Below, in pieces: positions 60,924-64,000 of a stretch of 64,000 bases of DNA. Under the pieces are notes generated by a model. The model made no database searches and was not told the origin of the DNA. It saw nothing but the letters and a program-made list of their open reading frames with translations. The stretch is from Streptomyces sp. CHD11. GTDB taxonomy: Bacteria; Actinomycetota; Actinomycetes; Streptomycetales; Streptomycetaceae. The translations under genes were made by a program, and so were the position numbers. The stretch covers positions 111,229 through 175,228 of the forward strand of contig NZ_JABTTS010000027.1 of the NCBI RefSeq assembly GCF_018638295.1, given 5' to 3'. Numbering within the stretch: the stretch's first letter is position 1; each line of letters starts with the position of its first letter.

Positions 60924-61754
60924 TCAGTCGCGGACCACGGTGACCGGACAGTCGGCATGATGGAGCAGCGCCTGACTGACCGAACCGAGCAGCATTCCGG
61001 CGAAACCGCCGTGTCCCCGGGCTCCGGTCACCACCAACTGCGCCTCCCGCGACGCGTCCAGCAGGGTGTGACGCACCCGGGCCCGCTCCAGGCGCAGCTC
61101 CACCGGGACCCCGGGATGCGCCGACCGCCACGGTGCCACCGCCTCCTCCAGCAGCCGCCGGTGCCGCTCCTGGAGCTGGTCGAGATCCACCACCACGCTC
61201 AGCGGATCGGCCGGGGCCTCGTACGGCGTCGGCTCGCCCCAGGTGTTCCACACGTGCAGCGCGACCAGCGGAGCCCCGCGCAGCGCTGCCTCGGCGAAAC
61301 CGAAGGACGCCGCCGCGTCACCGGACGGGGAGCCGTCCACGGCGAGCAGGACGAACCCCCGCGGGTCCTCCCGGCCGCGGACCACCATCAACGGACCGTG
61401 GCCGTGCGCCGCCAGCTGGACCGCGGTCGACCCCAGCAGCAGTCCTCTGAACCCGCCGTGTCCCCGCTCGCCGACCACCGTCAGCACCGCGTGCCGCGCC
61501 TCGCTCCGCAGCACCGTCAGTGTGTCGCCGGACGCCACGGTCCGGCCGATCTCCAGACCCGGCGAGCGGTCGTGGGCGCGCTGCTCCGCCTCCGCCAGCA
61601 CTCCGTGGACCATCGGGTCCAGGTCGGCCGGCCGGCTGAAGGCGTGCACGATCCGCAGCCGCGCGCCGCGCAGCCGGGCCTCCCGGGCCGCGACATCCAC
61701 CGCGGCGAGGCTGGACGGCGAACCGTCCACTCCGACGATCACCGTGTTGTCCAC
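60924..61754 (-). CDS. Universal stress protein with two UspA domains
   Basis: A 276-residue tandem UspA protein. Each half ends with the ATP-binding loop, GERGHGGFRGLLLGST and GARGHGGFAGMLLGSV, matching G-x2-G-x9-G-(S/T). The N-terminal part is IVGVDGSPSSLAAVDVA, and LLAVDGSPSGDAA opens the second. GGGAG lies upstream of the GTG. It diverges from the antiporter operon. Confidence 0.93.
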   Translation of the reverse strand: MDNTVIVGVDGSPSSLAAVDVAAREARLRGARLRIVHAFSRPADLDPMVHGVLAEAEQRAHDRSPGLEIGRTVASGDTLTVLRSEARHAVLTVVGERGHGGFRGLLLGSTAVQLAAHGHGPLMVVRGREDPRGFVLLAVDGSPSGDAAASFGFAEAALRGAPLVALHVWNTWGEPTPYEAPADPLSVVVDLDQLQERHRRLLEEAVAPWRSAHPGVPVELRLERARVRHTLLDASREAQLVVTGARGHGGFAGMLLGSVSQALLHHADCPVTVVRD

Positions 61755-62043
61755 GTCACACTCCCGTCACCGGCAGCGGGTGTGCGAGTACCCACGACGG
61801 ACGCCGCGTACGCGTCACCCTGCGTGCTCGGTAGTTCCGCAACGCTCTGAGCTGCGGACACGCGGTTTCCCCGTAACTTTTCCCGCCGCAGCGCGCCTTG
61901 TCCATCCGTGACAACACCCATGTTCCGGCCGTTTGGCGGGATGGCACCATTACCCCCGTGGGGGTGGACCACCAGGGCCGTGGAACGGCCGGTCCGACAC
62001 CCCGCACCGGATGACATCAGAAGAATCGGGAAGGGGACGGGCT

Positions 62044-62529
62044 GTGCCTGCTCCACGGATGAGCGCGACGCCGCTGCCCGGCATCGGCGTGAAATACGAC
62101 CTCACCACGCGTGAGCACGAGCACCTGTCCGTGATCGCGCACCGCGACGGTGCCCGCACGGTCAACGTCTACCGGTCCGACGACCCGGACGCCTGCGCCA
62201 GGTCGCTGCGCCTGACGGTCGCCGAGTCGGCGGCGCTCATCGACGCGCTGATGCCTGCCCACCACAGCCCCAACCTGCTGCACACCACCGACCTGGGGCT
62301 GGTCGCCGAGCGCATCGAACTGTCCTCCGTCTCACACTGGAACGGCCGGCTGCTGGGTGAGACCCGGATGCGCACCGACACGGGAGTGTCCATCGTGGCC
62401 GTGCTGCGGCGCGCCGACGCCATCCCGTCGCCCGCGCCGGACTTCCGGCTGGCCGGAGGGGACACGCTGATCCTCATCGGCACCCGCGAGGGCATCGACA
62501 CCGCCGCTTCGATTCTGGGTCGGGAGTGA
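62044..62529 (+). CDS. Cation:proton antiporter regulatory subunit (KhtT-like, TrkA-C domain)
   Basis: A 161-residue cytosolic protein. The N-terminal half (TPLPGIGVKYDLTTREHEHL) is KhtT-like; the C-terminal TrkA-C domain (about 85-160; SSVSHWNGRLLGETRMRTDTG, given as SSVSHWNGRLLGE and TRMRTDTG) binds nucleotides or ions in relatives. The GTG at 62044 has GGGGA 6 bases upstream; ATG 62059 would be the alternative. It precedes the antiporter by 4 bases, so the two act as one system. Confidence 0.88.
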   Translation: MPAPRMSATPLPGIGVKYDLTTREHEHLSVIAHRDGARTVNVYRSDDPDACARSLRLTVAESAALIDALMPAHHSPNLLHTTDLGLVAERIELSSVSHWNGRLLGETRMRTDTGVSIVAVLRRADAIPSPAPDFRLAGGDTLILIGTREGIDTAASILGRE

Positions 62530-62533
62530 GCGC

Positions 62534-63781
62534 GTGCATTCTTCCGCGATCTTCCTGATCGAGTTCGGCGCGATCATCCTCGGGCTCGGTCTGCTGGGCC
62601 GCCTCGCCGGACGCCTGCAGTTCTCCCCGATTCCCCTCTATCTCCTGGCCGGCCTCGCGTTCGGTGAGGGCGGGCTGCTGCCGCTCGGCGCGAGTGAGGA
62701 GTTCGTGGCGATCGGCGCCGAGATCGGCGTGATCCTGCTGTTGCTCATGCTCGGCCTCGAGTACACGGCCAGCGACCTGGTCTCCAATCTCAAGACCCAG
62801 TACCCGGCCGGCCTCGTGGACATGACGCTGAACGCGCTGCCGGGCGCCGCCATGGCCCTGCTGCTCGGCTGGGGCCCGGTCGCCGCGGTGGTACTCGCCG
62901 GCGTCACCTGGATCTCCTCCTCCGGTGTCATCGCCAAGGTGCTCGGCGACCTCGGCCGGCTCGGCAATCGCGAGACCCCGGTGATCCTCAGCATCCTGGT
63001 GCTCGAGGACCTGGCGATGGCGGTCTACCTGCCGATCATCACCGCTCTGCTGGCCGGCGTCACCATCGCCGCGGGCAGCGTCACCCTGGGCATCGCGCTG
63101 GGCGTCGCCGGGCTGGTGCTGTTCGTCGCCGTCCGCTACGGGCGGGTCATCTCACGGTTCGTCTCCAGCGACGACCCGGAGAAGCTGCTGCTGGTCGTGC
63201 TGGGTCTCACCCTGCTGGTCGCGGGTCTGGCGCAGCAGCTGCAGGTCTCGGCGGCCGTGGGCGCGTTCCTGGTGGGTATCGCCCTGTCCGGTGAGGTCGC
63301 CGAGGGGGCGCACAACCTGCTGGCGCCGCTGCGGGACCTGTTCGCCGCGGTGTTCTTCGTCTTCTTCGGCCTGCACACCGACCCGCAGTCCATCCCGCCG
63401 GTGATCCTCCCCGCCCTCGGGCTGGCCGTCGTCACCGTGCTGACGAAGATCGCCACCGGTTACTGGGCCGCCCGCCGGGCAGGGATCTCGGTGAAGGGCC
63501 GCTGGCGTGCGGGCGGCACCCTGGTGGCCCGTGGCGAGTTCTCCATCGTCATCGCCGGACTCGCGGTCACCGCCGGTATCGAGCCCGACCTCGGCCCGCT
63601 GGCCACCGCGTACGTCCTGGTCCTGGTCGTCCTCGGACCGCTCACGGCCCGCTACACCGAGCCCATCGCCCTGCGTCTGACCGCACTGCGAGCGGCGTCG
63701 GCCGACACCGTGCCCGTCCCGAGCGCGGCGCCGGCCGCGGAGACGCTGGAACCGGTGGAGGACAGCGGAGTCGAACGCTGA
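62534..63781 (+). CDS. Cation:proton antiporter (CPA2/KefB type)
   Basis: A 415-residue protein with about a dozen membrane helices (FLIEFGAIILGLGLLGRLAG first; ILVLEDLAMAVYLPIITAL, including the ED pair of this family). With the KhtT-like subunit it probably exports K+ or Na+ in exchange for protons. GGGAG is 7 bases upstream of the GTG. The transcript ends in a very strong hairpin. No TrkA-N domain is fused. Confidence 0.92.
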   Translation: MHSSAIFLIEFGAIILGLGLLGRLAGRLQFSPIPLYLLAGLAFGEGGLLPLGASEEFVAIGAEIGVILLLLMLGLEYTASDLVSNLKTQYPAGLVDMTLNALPGAAMALLLGWGPVAAVVLAGVTWISSSGVIAKVLGDLGRLGNRETPVILSILVLEDLAMAVYLPIITALLAGVTIAAGSVTLGIALGVAGLVLFVAVRYGRVISRFVSSDDPEKLLLVVLGLTLLVAGLAQQLQVSAAVGAFLVGIALSGEVAEGAHNLLAPLRDLFAAVFFVFFGLHTDPQSIPPVILPALGLAVVTVLTKIATGYWAARRAGISVKGRWRAGGTLVARGEFSIVIAGLAVTAGIEPDLGPLATAYVLVLVVLGPLTARYTEPIALRLTALRAASADTVPVPSAAPAAETLEPVEDSGVER

Positions 63782-63788
63782 ACCGCCC

Positions 63789-63830
63789 GGAGGAGGGCGC
63801 CGTCCGGCGGAACGGACGGCGCCCTCCTCC
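63789..63830 (+). terminator. Very strong hairpin after the antiporter gene
   Basis: Perfect 18-bp arms (GGAGGAGGGCGCCGTCCG and its complement) around a 6-base loop, 7 bases after the stop codon. It may serve both directions, as a leftward gene ends at 63888. Confidence 0.85.
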
Positions 63831-63887
63831 GCGTCGACGCGCGCCGGACACGGCTCGTCCGCGGAGCGAGAGGCCGCCGTCCGGTCC

Positions 63888-64000
63888 CTAGCTCTCCAGC
63901 CGGACCGGCATCAGCAGGGAGAACGTGTGCTCGTCGTCCGGGCGGCGGACGGCGAGGGGCGCGGTGGGGGCGCCGAACTCGAGGAGCAGCCGGTCGCGGG
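63888..64000 (-). CDS. Sliding-clamp-like protein, C-terminal part (DnaN paralogue)
   Basis: The last 37 codons of a leftward gene are present, ending FSLLMPVRLES. The phrase L-M-P-V-R-L at the end is characteristic of DNA polymerase III beta subunits, and the preceding RLLLEFGAPTAPLAVRR fits the third clamp domain. The rest lies beyond the window, so this could be the second clamp-like gene of Streptomyces rather than dnaN itself. Confidence 0.6.
   Translation of the reverse strand, partial: RDRLLLEFGAPTAPLAVRRPDDEHTFSLLMPVRLES

Noticed and set aside
1..64000. Search for tRNA, rRNA, insertion sequences and integrases
   Set aside because: No recognisable cloverleaf, rRNA motif, transposase or integrase frame was found by eye; short RNAs could be missed.

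Overview
The window is very GC-rich chromosomal DNA with dense, short-spaced genes. Several features point to Streptomyces or a close relative: the gene families present (MurT/GatD, DUF6397, DUF5709, roadblock proteins, SpoIIE-type phosphatase with a fused RsbW-like kinase), frequent GTG starts, 4-base ATGA/GTGA overlaps, and terminators that are GC hairpins without U-tracts. I see no phage, integrase, insertion sequence, CRISPR array, rRNA or tRNA. It reads as core or conserved accessory chromosome rather than an island.

Left part (1-16.4 kb): an acyltransferase, an RpiB-like isomerase, a multidomain SpoIIE phosphatase, an arginine-to-glutamate-semialdehyde unit (Lrp regulator, amidinotransferase-fold hydrolase, RocD), and a LytTR regulator / symporter / LytS-type kinase operon. 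These are followed by CtaG, ATP-type phosphofructokinase, the GatD/MurT lipid II amidation pair and a peptide deformylase. Middle part (16.4-29 kb): a TetR regulator divergent from an acyl-CoA dehydrogenase with clear operators; a succinate-semialdehyde dehydrogenase; a NUDIX and ATP-dependent ligase pair; a thioredoxin-reductase-like flavoprotein divergent from a leaderless XRE-cupin regulator; and a quinone reductase plus two overlapping acyl-CoA dehydrogenase genes.

29-43 kb: small proteins, a 0.66-kb gene-free stretch, the xylose locus (ROK repressor, xylB, divergent xylA with an inverted-repeat operator), a repeat-bearing membrane protein, and a SWIM-protein/SNF2-helicase pair. A secreted esterase-like hydrolase and conserved proteins follow. 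43-51.5 kb: MpaB oxygenase, a methyltransferase, a broken F420-type oxidoreductase remnant, an orphan roadblock protein, a frameshifted DUF6397 gene, TesB, a Ski2-like helicase, a membrane metal-dependent hydrolase, zinc-free L31 and DUF5709. 51.5-64 kb: an asymmetric heterodimeric ABC exporter, a MarR regulator divergent from a second ABC exporter, MltG, a flavin monooxygenase, YjbQ, a universal stress protein, a two-gene cation:proton antiporter, and the C-terminus of a sliding-clamp-like protein cut by the window edge.

The observations I consider most worth checking are these: the arginine hydrolase looks like an ornithine-forming arginine dihydrolase rather than a dimethylarginine hydrolase; the paired ABC half-transporters carry complementary lesions, leaving exactly one complete ATP site; the XRE regulator has a consensus promoter whose start falls on its GTG codon; and several operators overlap promoters of catabolic genes. 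I did not find a convincing wholly new system.
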